A stretch of DNA of 64,000 nt. It comes from Polyangiaceae bacterium. Lineage in GTDB: Bacteria; Myxococcota_A; Polyangia; Polyangiales; Polyangiaceae. A model generated the notes under the pieces. That model did no database searches, had not been told where the DNA came from, and was given only the letters and a program-made list of their open reading frames with translations. The DNA lies in the NCBI GenBank assembly GCA_016719945.1, contig JADJYE010000003.1, forward strand, positions 124,001 through 188,000, given 5' to 3'. This document shows, piece by piece, positions 6,918 through 16,131 of this stretch. The position numbers and the translations under genes were made by a program. Each line of letters begins with the position of its first letter. Within the stretch, counting starts at the first letter, position 1.

Positions 6918-8381
6918 TTATTGCGTGACCACGAGCGTGTACGGCCCGGTCGTCGTCGGCGTGTAGGAGTCGACGAAGATGAAGATCGGCTCGCCGTCCG
7001 TCACGGCGACCTCGAGCTCCTCCCCGCCCACGGGCAGATCCGCGCAGTCGAGCTCGGCGGCGAGGTCGTCGTCGGCGCACGCGGTGCGCGCGTAGAGCAC
7101 GCCGTCGAACGAGAGATCGAAGGGCTGCAAGGTGATGGTCGCCATGCCGTCGGCCGCGGGGACGTAGCGGTAGACGATCTCGCTGCCCACGCCGCCGCAC
7201 GAGCCTTCGAAGCCGAGCGTGCCATCCGAGTTGTCGCCGTTTTCCGGGACCCCCGCCGTGATGTCCACGATCCCGGCGCTCGCGCAGAAGGCCGCCTGCT
7301 CGACGGCGCACGTCGCGCTGCAGCCGTCGCCGCTGGTGGTGCCGGCGTCGTCGCACTGCTCGTCGCCCGTGATGAGCCCGTCTCCGCACACCTCGGGCTC
7401 GAACGTCGCCAGCAGCTCGAAGTCTCCCGCGGTGATGATGCCGTAGGCGTCCACGAAGATCGTGACCTCGGTCCCCGCGTCGAGCAGCACCGTGAAGCTC
7501 TCGGTCGCGGCAGGGTTGAAGGCGTCGTCGGAGCACGCGACCTGCGCGGACGCAGCGGTGCACACCGTCCTCGCGTAGATGCCGAGGTCGCCCATCGCCG
7601 GCGTCGCGGTGACCGTCAGCTCGCCCTTGGCCGGGGCGCTGATGGTGTACAGGCGCTCGGCGCCGCCGCCCGTCGTGAAGCTGCCGCCGCTCTCGGCGCA
7701 GACGCCCCCGAACACGTCGGTCCCCCCGAAGGTCGAGCCGCTCGTGGGCGTGTCGAACGCGAGCGGCGTCGCGCCGGCGCAGGCGTCGTCGATGGCGTCG
7801 ACGCACCCCGGCAGCGTGATGCAGTCGAGCTCGGCGCAGTCGTGCAAGCCGTCGAGATCTTCGTCGAAGCCGCTGTCGCAGATCTCGGGGGACTGCGTGC
7901 AGAGCTTGAGGTCGTCGTCGCAGCTCACCGAACACTGGTCGTCGGAGAAGCAGCCGCCCAGGCAGACCTCGACCGGCTCGACGTCGCCGATATCGAGACA
8001 CTCGTTGCCGACGCCGGGGCACTGCGCCACGTCGGTGCAGTCCTTCAGGCACACCGAAGACTCGACCCCGATGCCGCCGACGCAGGTGCCCTCCGCGCAC
8101 GGCGCGAGCACGCTGTCGCACAGCGCGGTGCAATACCCGCTCGCCCAGCCCACCAGGCTCTCCGTCATGCACAGCCCCCCGGCGCACTCGTCGTCGTCGA
8201 CGCAGCTCTCGCCGATGCCCTTGAGGGCGGGGCCCCCGCCGGCCCCGCCGCCTCCTCCGGGCGGCTCGCCGCCCGAACCGCCGCCCGCTCCCCCTCCGCC
8301 GGTGGGCGCGGGAGAGTCGTCTCCGCAGGCGAACAGGGACAGCGACAGGGCGACCAACGTGAAGGTGGCGAGGGCTCGCAT
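6918..8381 (-). CDS. Cys-rich surface lipoprotein with a DUF4215-type myxococcal repeat
   Basis: The 487-aa product has a signal peptide ending in the lipobox LSLFAC, then a Gly/Pro-rich linker (GGGGAGGGSGGEPPGG...) that spaces the folded part from the membrane. A run of about 20 cysteines follows (residues ~55-190). Near residue 335, VCGDGLITGDEQCDDAG and GDGCSATC match the myxococcal Cys-rich repeat (DUF4215). Two beta-rich segments (residues ~205-330 and ~375-487) resemble each other (ARTVC../ARTACADD; TIFVDAYGI/FIFVDSYTP), suggesting duplicated pre-peptidase C-terminal-like domains. It is probably displayed on the outer surface; no ligand can be named. Confidence 0.75.
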   Translation of the reverse strand: MRALATFTLVALSLSLFACGDDSPAPTGGGGAGGGSGGEPPGGGGGAGGGPALKGIGESCVDDDECAGGLCMTESLVGWASGYCTALCDSVLAPCAEGTCVGGIGVESSVCLKDCTDVAQCPGVGNECLDIGDVEPVEVCLGGCFSDDQCSVSCDDDLKLCTQSPEICDSGFDEDLDGLHDCAELDCITLPGCVDAIDDACAGATPLAFDTPTSGSTFGGTDVFGGVCAESGGSFTTGGGAERLYTISAPAKGELTVTATPAMGDLGIYARTVCTAASAQVACSDDAFNPAATESFTVLLDAGTEVTIFVDAYGIITAGDFELLATFEPEVCGDGLITGDEQCDDAGTTSGDGCSATCAVEQAAFCASAGIVDITAGVPENGDNSDGTLGFEGSCGGVGSEIVYRYVPAADGMATITLQPFDLSFDGVLYARTACADDDLAAELDCADLPVGGEELEVAVTDGEPIFIFVDSYTPTTTGPYTLVVTQ

Positions 8382-8525
8382 GGGACTTTCACCGCAAGAC
8401 TAGATCGATGCGCCGCGTCGTGCGCGCATCGCCGATCGAACCAGCCTTTTGAGCACAAACGACGCCCACTTTGGGCTGGTACCGTCGGGTAGGAAAGGGT
8501 AGGAATCGAAGCTTCGGAGGTCTCA

Positions 8526-9650
8526 ATGCGAAGCTTGCTCCTTGGTTCTCTCGCGGTTGGTCTGATGAGCGTTTTGGTTGCCTGTGGTGACGACACCACG
8601 GCCACGGGTGGCAGCGGTGGCTCGGGTGGTGGTCAGGGCGGCGAAGGCGGCTCCGGCAACACGACGAACAACGGCGGCGGCGGCAACGGTGACGGCGGCG
8701 GCGGCGGCACGGTCGGCTGCACGGCCATCGAGAGCACCGACTTCGGCGCCCCCGGCAACGGCCTGGCGGGCACCACGACCCCGGCGCTCGGCGGCGCGGA
8801 CCCCGACTTCGTCGTCCCGATCTGGACCGGCGTCGGCTCGGGCCTCCCTGCCAACCTCGACCTCGACGCCTGCGGCGACACGGTCAACTGCCTCCTCGTC
8901 TTCGAGGACTACGACGGGCAGTCGCCGGTTCGGTTCTACCTCGCCACCGAGGGCGCCATGGACATCACCGCCGTCGAGGGCCAGTTCTACGCGAGCGGCT
9001 CCTTCTCGGGCCACCTCGAGGAGATCGAGATCGACGACGCCGGCATCGCCACGATCGTCCCGAACGGCGAGTGCCTCGACCTCGGTGAGGTCACCTTCGA
9101 CATCCAGCCGCCCACCCCGGGGTGGACCTGCGATCCCAGCTACTACGACGAGACCACCGCCGGCGCGGCCGAGCCGGGCTGCGACTGCAACTGCGGCGCG
9201 GTCGACCCCGACTGTGCCGTCATGGCCAACCCGGTCTTCGGCTGCCTCGAGGGCCAGACCTGCGACGCCAACGCGGAGTGCGCGGGCATCCCCACGGCGT
9301 GGGTCGACGGCGACTGCCTCGAGGCCGACTATGACGCTGGCCTCGCCAACGGCTGCCAGTGCGCGTGCGGCGCGCCGGATCCGGACTGCGAGCTCGCTGG
9401 TGTGGTCACCACCGGCTGCGCTGCGGGTGAAGGCTGCGGTCTGGGTGAGTGCGGCGCGGTCACTGGCTGGACCTGCGACATCGATTACTACGACGCGGCC
9501 GACGGCTGCGACTGCGGCTGCGGCGCGGCAGACCCGGACTGCGCCGACGCGACGGTCGGCTCGTGCGTTTACTGCGACAACCCCGGTTCGTGCAGCGACG
9601 AGGCGTGCCCCGGCGACATCAACGCGACCAACAACGCGGTCTGCGACTGA
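8526..9650 (+). CDS. Gly-rich lipoprotein with three Cys-rich repeats
   Basis: The 374-aa protein begins MRSLLLGSLAVGLMSVLVAC, a clear lipoprotein signal, then a Gly/Asn-rich linker up to residue ~65. The C-terminal third holds three related modules that share the pattern ..YYD...GCDC.CG..DPDC (at about residues 200-230, 265-295 and 315-340). Four to six cysteines per module suggest disulfide-bonded surface repeats. It is transcribed divergently from the previous Cys-rich lipoprotein, with 144 nt between them. A strong terminator lies 68 nt downstream. I do not recognise the family beyond general myxobacterial Cys-rich lipoproteins. Confidence 0.7.
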   Translation: MRSLLLGSLAVGLMSVLVACGDDTTATGGSGGSGGGQGGEGGSGNTTNNGGGGNGDGGGGGTVGCTAIESTDFGAPGNGLAGTTTPALGGADPDFVVPIWTGVGSGLPANLDLDACGDTVNCLLVFEDYDGQSPVRFYLATEGAMDITAVEGQFYASGSFSGHLEEIEIDDAGIATIVPNGECLDLGEVTFDIQPPTPGWTCDPSYYDETTAGAAEPGCDCNCGAVDPDCAVMANPVFGCLEGQTCDANAECAGIPTAWVDGDCLEADYDAGLANGCQCACGAPDPDCELAGVVTTGCAAGEGCGLGECGAVTGWTCDIDYYDAADGCDCGCGAADPDCADATVGSCVYCDNPGSCSDEACPGDINATNNAVCD

Positions 9651-9718
9651 GCTCTGCGCGGCCCACTCGGGCCTTCGGCGCGCCTCGCGGCGCGTCGGGG
9701 CCCGGTGAGCTGAAATGA

Positions 9719-9749
9719 AAGAACCCGGCTCCAGATGGGCCGGGTTCTT
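9719..9749. terminator. Bidirectional rho-independent terminator
   Basis: AAGAACCCGGC at 9719-9729 is exactly complementary to 9739-9749, with a 9-nt loop. On the plus strand it runs into CTTGTTTG; on the minus strand it is followed by TCATTTCA. It sits between the convergent Gly-rich lipoprotein gene and mglA and could serve both. Confidence 0.85.
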
Positions 9750-9770
9750 CTTGTTTGTGACCGGAGACAG

Positions 9771-9790
9771 CCCCGCTCGCGCGAGCGGGG
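9771..9790. repeat. 20-bp perfect palindrome downstream of mglA
   Basis: CCCCGCTCGCGCGAGCGGGG reads the same on both strands. It lies 36 nt past the mglA stop codon. It may be a second terminator stem for mglBA or a protein-binding site; no T tract follows. Confidence 0.5.
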
Positions 9791-9825
9791 ATCAGCCTGC
9801 GAGTCGCCCGACGAACGACGAGCCC

Positions 9826-10416
9826 TTACGGCCCGCCCCGCTTCAGCTCGGTCAGCACGAGCTTGGCGACGGCCTTCAGCGTGTCGAACACCCCCACGCC
9901 GGTTCGCGCGCAGGCTTCGAACTCGGGCACGTTGGTCGGGTTGAGCAGCTCGCGGAGCTCCTCGACCGAGCCGATGTCGGGCATGTCGCGCTTGTTGTAC
10001 TGGATGACATACGGGAGCTTGTCGAGCGAGTAGCCCTGCTCGGCGAGGTTCGTGCGCAGGTTCTCGAGCGACTCCTGGTTCGCCTCCATGCGCGCGATCT
10101 GCGAGTCGGCGACGAACACGACGCCGTCGACGCCCTTCAAGATCAGCTTGCGGCTGGCGTCGTAAAAGACCTGCCCAGGCACCGTGTACAGATAGAACCG
10201 CGTCTTGAAGCCGCGGATCTCACCGAGCGCGAGCGGGAGGAAGTCGAAGAAGAGCGTGCGATCCGTCTCGGTGGCGAGGCTGATCATCTTGCCCTTCGCC
10301 TCGGGGTTCGTGCGCTCGTAGATGTACTGGAGGTTCGTCGTCTTGCCGCAGAGACCAGGACCGTAATAGACGATCTTGCAGTTGATCTCGCGCGCCATCA
10401 GGTTGATGAAGCTCAT
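9826..10416 (-). CDS. mglA: Ras-like polarity GTPase MglA
   Basis: The 196-aa protein starts MSFINLMAREINCKIVYYGP and has the P-loop GPGLCGKTT (residues 19-27), switch II region TVPGQVFYDASRK and the base-specificity motif NKRD, matching Myxococcus MglA in length (195 aa) and sequence. In myxobacteria GTP-bound MglA marks the leading cell pole and switches gliding and type IV pilus motility. It follows mglB with a 12-bp gap, so the two are one operon. The window also carries PilT-type ATPases (59.3-63.2 kb), the kind of motor MglA controls. Confidence 0.95.
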   Translation of the reverse strand: MSFINLMAREINCKIVYYGPGLCGKTTNLQYIYERTNPEAKGKMISLATETDRTLFFDFLPLALGEIRGFKTRFYLYTVPGQVFYDASRKLILKGVDGVVFVADSQIARMEANQESLENLRTNLAEQGYSLDKLPYVIQYNKRDMPDIGSVEELRELLNPTNVPEFEACARTGVGVFDTLKAVAKLVLTELKRGGP

Positions 10417-10428
10417 CTTGGCGCGCTC

Positions 10429-10911
10429 CTAGTCGTTGAAGAGGTTGTCGATGTCCTCGTCGGTGATCTCCGCGAAGGGCGACTCACCTCCGGGCTCCGC
10501 CACCTTCTTGAGCAGGTTCTCGAAGATGTGGTTGAGCTCCTCGCTCGCCTTCTTCACGCGCAGCCGCACCAGGCCGAGGCTCGACTTCGCGTCGAAGATG
10601 ACCACGAGGATGACGCGGTTGCCGACGAGCATGATGTAGACGTTCGCCCGCTCGCCCTCGTGGAACTGCGTCGCGAACTCGTTCTCCTTGAGGAGCTTCG
10701 CCATGCCGCCGGTCGCCGCGATGTTGCCGGCGGTGAGGGAGGCGAGCGACGTCGTGTCCAGGTGCTCGACGTCGCCGCTCGCGGCGATGAGCTGGCCGTT
10801 CTTGTCGACGATGAAGACGCTCCTCGCGTTCGCGCTCTTGACGAGGTGGTCAACCACGGTCTGAATTTGGTTGAACTCCTCCTCGTACATCACCATCTGG
10901 GGATTGACCAT
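10429..10911 (-). CDS. mglB: Roadblock/LC7 protein MglB, MglA GTPase-activating partner
   Basis: The start is taken at the ATG at 10909-10911, giving about 160 aa beginning MVNPQMVMYEEEFNQIQTVV, as in Myxococcus MglB (159 aa). An upstream start would add 16 residues with no counterpart in the family. The Roadblock fold is seen in VFIVDKNGQLIAASGDVEHLD, DTTSLASLTAGNIAA and VILVVIFDAKSSLGLVRLRV, and the conserved tail SPFAEITDEDIDNLF is kept. MglB stimulates GTP hydrolysis by MglA at the lagging pole. It is the first gene of the mglBA operon and is divergent from the transglutaminase-like gene. Confidence 0.94.
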   Translation of the reverse strand: MVNPQMVMYEEEFNQIQTVVDHLVKSANARSVFIVDKNGQLIAASGDVEHLDTTSLASLTAGNIAATGGMAKLLKENEFATQFHEGERANVYIMLVGNRVILVVIFDAKSSLGLVRLRVKKASEELNHIFENLLKKVAEPGGESPFAEITDEDIDNLFND

Positions 10912-11098
10912 CCATGCCTCCAGGCGGACCGGCAAAGTGACCGGGCACGCCAGCAACACAACCGCTTGTCGGTTCTATCCCAGCACCCGGGACAGTCGCA
11001 AGACGTCGGGAGGCTACACATGGAGCACCGACGGGGGAAGCAGAGAGCGGGGAGGCGCTCATTGACGGAACGCGCCCGCCGCGCGACAAATCCCACCG

Positions 11099-14000
11099 AT
11101 GAAGCGGGCGACGATGTTCTTCTGGGTGGTCGTCCTTTGGCTCGCGGCGCCTCGGGTCGGCCGGGCCGACGGGGCCATCGACCCCGAGGTCGAGCGGCTG
11201 TCGGGTCGTGTCGGTGCCGCAAAAGGGTGGGAAAAGCAGGTGGCGCTGCTCGAGCTGTTCTCCCTGTGGGACCAGGCCGACCCCCGCCAGATCGAGCAGG
11301 TGCTCGCCGCGACGGCCGCCGACAAGTCGCTGCCCGCGCCGACCCGCGTCTACGCGACGATCTTGGTGGCCAAAGCCCGTGAGCGCCGCGGTGACACGGC
11401 GGGCGCCGCGAAGCGCATGGGCGAGCTCGGGTTCATCGATCGCTGGCTGTTCGTGGGCCCGTTCGACAACCAGAACCGAGAGGGATTCGGCGCCCCGTTC
11501 CAGCCCGAGGCCGAGCTGACCGAGCCCATCGTCCCCGGCCGGTCGTTCGATGGAAAGCTGCGTCCAGTGCGCTTCCGCAACACCGAGGGCCGCGGCGGCG
11601 CCGTGTTCGACTTCGGGGACTGGGTGCGCCCCCGCGAGGAGGCGTGCGGCTACGCGGTCGCCATCCTCACCGCCAAGCCAGGGACCAAGGCCGATCGCCC
11701 GGTCTCGTTCTTCTTCGGGACCGGGGGCGCGTTCAAGGCGTGGCTCAACGGCAAGCCGCTCGTCGAGGACAAGGGGGTTCGGGCCTTCGACTTCGACCGC
11801 TTCGCCGCGGGGGTCTCGCTCGCGCCCGGCAAGAACCGGCTCACCGTGAAGGTCTGCAACGACATCGCGGCGCCCGTGCTCGCGGTCCGCCTGGCGGACG
11901 CGCAGGGCAACCCCGACCTCGGCTGGTCCTTCTCCGACGATCCCTCGGACACCGCAGGCAACGCCGTCGCCAAGGAGCTCAAGCCCAACGCCAAGGTGGT
12001 CGGCATCGTCCAGGCGCTCGACGCGAGCACCGCCGGCGCCAAGGCGTCCGCGCGAGAGCTGGAGGCCTACGCTCGTTATCTGTCGATCACCGGCGGCAGC
12101 CCGCGCGGCTCCCACACCGCGCGCGACCTCGCGACGAGGGCGGCCAAGGCCGAGCCGAGCTGGCAGCGCGCCCTGCTCGCGTCGCGGCTGGTCGAGAACG
12201 CGAACGGCGCCCGAGTTTGGATCGACGAGGCCGCGGGTCTCGTCGGCAAGGGCGACCCGCGAGGCCAGGTCGCCGTGCTGCTCGCGAAGGCGGAGCTCGC
12301 GCGGGCGGGGATCAACCCCTCCGACGCCCGCCCGCTGTACGAGGAGGTGCTCGCGCTCGACCCCGCGAACGTCCCGGCGCGGCTCGGGAAGGCCTCGCTC
12401 TTCGCCGCCGCGGGGCTGCCGCGCACCGCCCTCGGCGCGCTCGAGGAGGGCGTGACGCGCTCTCCGTCGAGCGTCGCCCTGCTCCGCGCCTACGCCGAGC
12501 AGCTCCGCTCGCTGGGGCGGAACGCCGAGGCCGACGAGGTCGACGCGAAGTGGTTCGCCTTCCGCTCGGACGACCCCGGCTTCGTGGTGCGGCGCCTCGA
12601 CCGCGCGGTCGCTTCCGGCGACAAGAAGGCGGCCGACCGCTGGATCGCGCGCCTCGAGCGCGTCGAGCCCGACGCCATCTACGCGCGCCTCGTGATCGCG
12701 CGCGCTTACCGCTCCCTGGGCGAGCCGCTCAAGTCGCGCCTCGCGCTCGAGTCTGCGCTCGACCTCGCCCCCGAAGATCAGCACACCCTGCGCGCGCTCG
12801 CCGATCTCGCTGGGGAAGAGGGCAACCGCGAGGGGCAGCTCAAGCACCTGCGCAAGATCCTCCAGCTGTACCCGCAGGCGAAGGAGGTCCGCGCCTACGT
12901 CGAGATGCTCTCGCCGCCGACGCCCCGCAAGGACGAGGCCTACGCCTGGGGCGAGGAGCAGATCGCCAAGGCCGCCGAGGTCCCCGCGAAGAAGGGCGAG
13001 CGCAGCCGCATCCTGCGCCGGCTGACGGTCAAGACCATCTTCGCCAACGGCCTGGCGACGCGCTTCTACCAGGTGGTGATGCAGCCGCTGACCGACGAGG
13101 CCGCGGCCGAGGCCCGCCAATACATCACGTCGTACGAGGGGGACCGCCAGGAGATCTCGCTGCGCCTGTCGCGCGTCTACCGCAAGGACGGGAGCGTCGC
13201 GGAGGCGATCGAGAGCGGCGAGGGCGCCGCGAACAACCCAGCGATCGCGATGTACACGTCGGTCCGCACCTTCGCGGTCACCTTCCCGAAGCTGAGCCCC
13301 GGCGACGTGATCGAGCTCAGGTACCGCGTCGACGACGTCGCCGCGAAGAACGACGTCGCCGACGCGTTCTACGACGTCGAGTACCTGCAGGACACCTCGC
13401 CCATCGGCGAGAGCGAGCTCGTCGTCATCACGCCGAAGAGCCGCCAGCTGCAGACGCTGGTCGCGAACCTCCCGGGGACGGTCGCCACGGTCACCGAGGA
13501 CGGGGACCAGAAGGTCCACCGCTTCTTCGCGAAGGACGTCCCGGCGTCGGTCAGCGAGCCCCGGCAGCCGCAGCTCTCCGAGTCGCTCGGGCAGGTCCAC
13601 CTCTCCACCTTCAAGACGTGGGACGAGGTCGGCAAATGGTACTGGGGCCTCGCGCGCGATCAGCTCGACGTCGACGACAACGTCCGCAAGAAGGTCGCCG
13701 AGCTCACCAAGGACAAGAAGACCGAGCGCGAGAAGGTCGAGGCGGTCTACCACTACGCGACGAGCCTGCGCTACGTCGCCCTCGAGCTCGGCCTCGAGGG
13801 CATCAAGCCGCGTCGGTGCGCGCTCACGATGGCGCGCGGCTGGGGCGACTGCAAAGACAAGGCGACCATCATCGTCACCATGCTGCGCGAGCTCGGCATC
13901 CCGTCCACGCTCGTGCTCGTGCGCACCGCCATGCGCGGGGACCTCCCGAAGGACGCGCCGCCGAGCCTCGGCGTGTTCGATCACGCCATCGCCTACGTGC

Positions 14001-14779
14001 CCTCGCTCGACCTCTACCTCGACGGCACCGCCGAGGGGCATGGCACGGGGGAGCTGCCCGCGATGGACCGCGGCAGCGTGGCGCTCCAGATCAACGAGGG
14101 CAAAGGCAAGCTCGTTCGCCTGCCCGATCCGAAGCCAGAGGCGTCACCCACGACGCGCAAGCTCGAGGCTGCGGTGGCCGCCGACGGCGCCGCGACGTTC
14201 GCGTTCGAAGCGTCCGTCCAGGGCGTCCTCGCGCCGGGGTGGCGTGATCGATACCAGTCTGCCACGACCCGTAGGGACCGCGTCGCCCAGGACCTCGCGG
14301 GGTTCCTCGGCGCGGTCGAGCTTTCGAAAGATGGCAGCGGCGTCACGGTCAAGGGCGCAGGCGACGTCGAGGGGCCGTTCACGCTCAGCGCGAAGGGCAA
14401 GGCCGCTGGGTTCGCCCGCAAGGAAGGCCAGCTGCTCAGCATGCCGGTCGCCACCTCGCAGCAGCTGACCGCGAGCTTCGCGGCCCTCTCGACGCGCAAG
14501 ACCGACGTGGTCGTCGGCGCGCAGTCGCTCGTGACCGAGGAGCGCGTCCTCAAGCTCCCGGCCGGCGCGAAGATCGATCGCATGCCCGAGGACGTGAAGG
14601 TCGACGGCCCGTTCGGGACGGTGACGCTGTCCGTGAAGCAAGAGGGCTCCAAGGTCACCGTCAGCACGAAGGTGTCGCTCGCGAAGAGCCGCGTCTCGCC
14701 TCAGGAGTACGCGGAGTTTCGCGCGTTCTGCCAGAAGGTCGACGCGGCGCTCGGGCAGCGCCTGGCGATCCGGCTCTAG
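11099..14779 (+). CDS. DUF3857/transglutaminase-like exported protein with TPR-like repeats
   Basis: The 1226-aa protein begins with a signal peptide (MFFWVVVLWLAAPRVGRADG). The middle (about residues 300-620) is helical and TPR-like (e.g. GDPRGQVAVLLAKAELARAG, ALDPANVPARLGKAS). A DUF3857 domain follows around 650-830 (RTFAVTFPKLSPGDVIELRY). Next comes a transglutaminase-like core with MARGWGDCKDKATII, giving nucleophile Cys918, and FDHAIAYV, giving His962. This arrangement is common in Bacteroidetes and myxobacterial periplasmic proteins of unknown substrate. The catalytic pair is intact, so it may be active as a peptidase, cross-linker or amidase. Confidence 0.82.
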   Translation: MKRATMFFWVVVLWLAAPRVGRADGAIDPEVERLSGRVGAAKGWEKQVALLELFSLWDQADPRQIEQVLAATAADKSLPAPTRVYATILVAKARERRGDTAGAAKRMGELGFIDRWLFVGPFDNQNREGFGAPFQPEAELTEPIVPGRSFDGKLRPVRFRNTEGRGGAVFDFGDWVRPREEACGYAVAILTAKPGTKADRPVSFFFGTGGAFKAWLNGKPLVEDKGVRAFDFDRFAAGVSLAPGKNRLTVKVCNDIAAPVLAVRLADAQGNPDLGWSFSDDPSDTAGNAVAKELKPNAKVVGIVQALDASTAGAKASARELEAYARYLSITGGSPRGSHTARDLATRAAKAEPSWQRALLASRLVENANGARVWIDEAAGLVGKGDPRGQVAVLLAKAELARAGINPSDARPLYEEVLALDPANVPARLGKASLFAAAGLPRTALGALEEGVTRSPSSVALLRAYAEQLRSLGRNAEADEVDAKWFAFRSDDPGFVVRRLDRAVASGDKKAADRWIARLERVEPDAIYARLVIARAYRSLGEPLKSRLALESALDLAPEDQHTLRALADLAGEEGNREGQLKHLRKILQLYPQAKEVRAYVEMLSPPTPRKDEAYAWGEEQIAKAAEVPAKKGERSRILRRLTVKTIFANGLATRFYQVVMQPLTDEAAAEARQYITSYEGDRQEISLRLSRVYRKDGSVAEAIESGEGAANNPAIAMYTSVRTFAVTFPKLSPGDVIELRYRVDDVAAKNDVADAFYDVEYLQDTSPIGESELVVITPKSRQLQTLVANLPGTVATVTEDGDQKVHRFFAKDVPASVSEPRQPQLSESLGQVHLSTFKTWDEVGKWYWGLARDQLDVDDNVRKKVAELTKDKKTEREKVEAVYHYATSLRYVALELGLEGIKPRRCALTMARGWGDCKDKATIIVTMLRELGIPSTLVLVRTAMRGDLPKDAPPSLGVFDHAIAYVPSLDLYLDGTAEGHGTGELPAMDRGSVALQINEGKGKLVRLPDPKPEASPTTRKLEAAVAADGAATFAFEASVQGVLAPGWRDRYQSATTRRDRVAQDLAGFLGAVELSKDGSGVTVKGAGDVEGPFTLSAKGKAAGFARKEGQLLSMPVATSQQLTASFAALSTRKTDVVVGAQSLVTEERVLKLPAGAKIDRMPEDVKVDGPFGTVTLSVKQEGSKVTVSTKVSLAKSRVSPQEYAEFRAFCQKVDAALGQRLAIRL

Positions 14780-14840
14780 GGCGCGAGGCTTGTGTCAGGC
14801 GGCCTTCGGCGCGCATCATGACGGCTCGGAGGTCGCGATC

Positions 14841-15239
14841 ATGTCGAGCTTGTCGCCTTGCCCTGCTTGCAGCCGTCACGTGCGCGCCGAGCGCGCTTGC
14901 CCCTTCTGTGGAGCCGCCATCGGGCAAGCCGCAGAGCGACACGAGGCGGCGCGCGGCGCCCGCCGCGCCGCGATGCTCGCGGTCAGCGCGGCGCTCGCGT
15001 CGACGACGTTCGTCGCTTGCGGTGACGACACGGGCACCGGCGGCTCGGGAGGTGGCACGGGCGGGCAGGGCGGCACCGTGCAAGGGGGCGAGGCTCCTGC
15101 GGGCGGCGGCGGTCAGCTGGTGACGGGCGGCGGCGGCGCTGGCACGGGCGGCGACGGCGGCGCGGGCGGCGTGGGTGGCGTGGCCGAAGGTGGCTTCGGC
15201 GGCATGATCGCGCCGCCGTACGGCGCGCCGCCGGTCTGA
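14841..15239 (+). CDS. Zinc-ribbon, single-span, Gly-rich small protein
   Basis: The 132-aa product starts at the ATG at 14841, supported by GGAGG at 14828-14832. The N-terminus has CPAC...CPFC (residues ~6-26), a zinc-ribbon pattern. It is followed by a basic stretch, a hydrophobic segment (AAMLAVSAALASTTFVACG) that could be a membrane span or an internal lipobox-like site, and a Gly-rich tail ending GMIAPPYGAPPV. Having a Zn ribbon on the cytoplasmic side and a Gly-rich extracytoplasmic tail is seen in other myxobacterial proteins. The function is unknown. It is convergent with the hydrolase that follows the radical SAM/SPASM gene. Confidence 0.6.
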   Translation: MSSLSPCPACSRHVRAERACPFCGAAIGQAAERHEAARGARRAAMLAVSAALASTTFVACGDDTGTGGSGGGTGGQGGTVQGGEAPAGGGGQLVTGGGGAGTGGDGGAGGVGGVAEGGFGGMIAPPYGAPPV

Positions 15240-15243
15240 GCGC

Positions 15244-16131
15244 TCAAGCGAGCAGGCGGTTCGCCGCGCGCGCGATCGCCTCGATCGTGCGTGGGCTCAC
15301 GTGCCCGCCCCGCGCGCTGAGCGCCGCCTCGAGCGAGGGCTGCTCGCGGCCGTAGTGATCGACGCCAGCGATGCGCACGTCCGCGGCGGAGCGCCCCGCG
15401 CCCACGACCGCGCGCGCGAGCTCACCAGCGTCGTCCTCCCCGACGACCGCGTCGAACGAGCCTTGGAGCGCCACGAGGCCACCCTTCGCGCGCGCGTACG
15501 CGGCGAGCGGGTCGATCGCGTCGACGCTCCGCAGGTAGCCCAGCGTCGCGCCGTGCAGCCGATCTCCCGAGAGGTCGCGCGCGGCCAGGCACCCCTTCAG
15601 GGCAGGGTCGAGCGCCTTCGGCGAGACCTTCTCGCGGAGCAGGGCGCGATAGAGCCGCGCAGCGAGCTCGACCTCGCGCTCGAGGTCGGGTCCCGCCGCT
15701 CCCGTCAGCGCGAGCTGCCGCCGCGCGCTCGTCGCGAGCGCGTCCGCCCAGCGGCGCGCGGGGCCGCCGAACGCGACGACGCCCAGCGCGTTCGTCGGAC
15801 CCGCGACGAGCGGCGCAACCAGCGCGCCGAGGCTGTGCCCGACGATCACGACGCGCTTCGCTGCGACCTCTTGCAACGAGAGCAGGCCGGTCTCGACGTC
15901 GTCGACGATCGACGAGGGCTCCGGCGTGCGCTTCACTCGCACGACGTCGAGGCCCTCGCCCGCGAGGCCCCGCGCCAGCGCTCCGTACAGGCCGTCGTCG
16001 TCGGCGAGAAGGTCGTTCGCGCCGAGGCCTGGGAGGATGAGCGCCGTCGCGCGCGCCTTCCCCCGCGCCCTGGCGACAGACCACTCGAGGGAGGCGCCGT
16101 CCTCGAGCGCGAGCACCCCGCGGGAGCTCAC
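15244..16131 (-). CDS. Alpha/beta hydrolase
   Basis: The 295-aa protein shows an alpha/beta-hydrolase core: LILPGLGAND (oxyanion region), VVIVGHSLGALVAPLVAG with nucleophile Ser100 in GHSLG, an acid candidate near LQGSFDAVVGEDDAGEL, and a His in VDHYGREQPS. No signal peptide is seen, so it is probably cytoplasmic. The substrate is unknown. Its ATG overlaps the stop of the radical SAM/SPASM gene by 4 nt, so the two are translationally coupled, and through that gene it is linked to the pst-phoU run. Confidence 0.75.
   Translation of the reverse strand: MSSRGVLALEDGASLEWSVARARGKARATALILPGLGANDLLADDDGLYGALARGLAGEGLDVVRVKRTPEPSSIVDDVETGLLSLQEVAAKRVVIVGHSLGALVAPLVAGPTNALGVVAFGGPARRWADALATSARRQLALTGAAGPDLEREVELAARLYRALLREKVSPKALDPALKGCLAARDLSGDRLHGATLGYLRSVDAIDPLAAYARAKGGLVALQGSFDAVVGEDDAGELARAVVGAGRSAADVRIAGVDHYGREQPSLEAALSARGGHVSPRTIEAIARAANRLLA

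Noticed and set aside
10850..14041. 1063-codon frame antisense to the transglutaminase-like gene
   Set aside because: The plus strand has a signal peptide, DUF3857 and an intact Cys/His pair; the antisense product is Arg/Leu/Val-rich with no motif.
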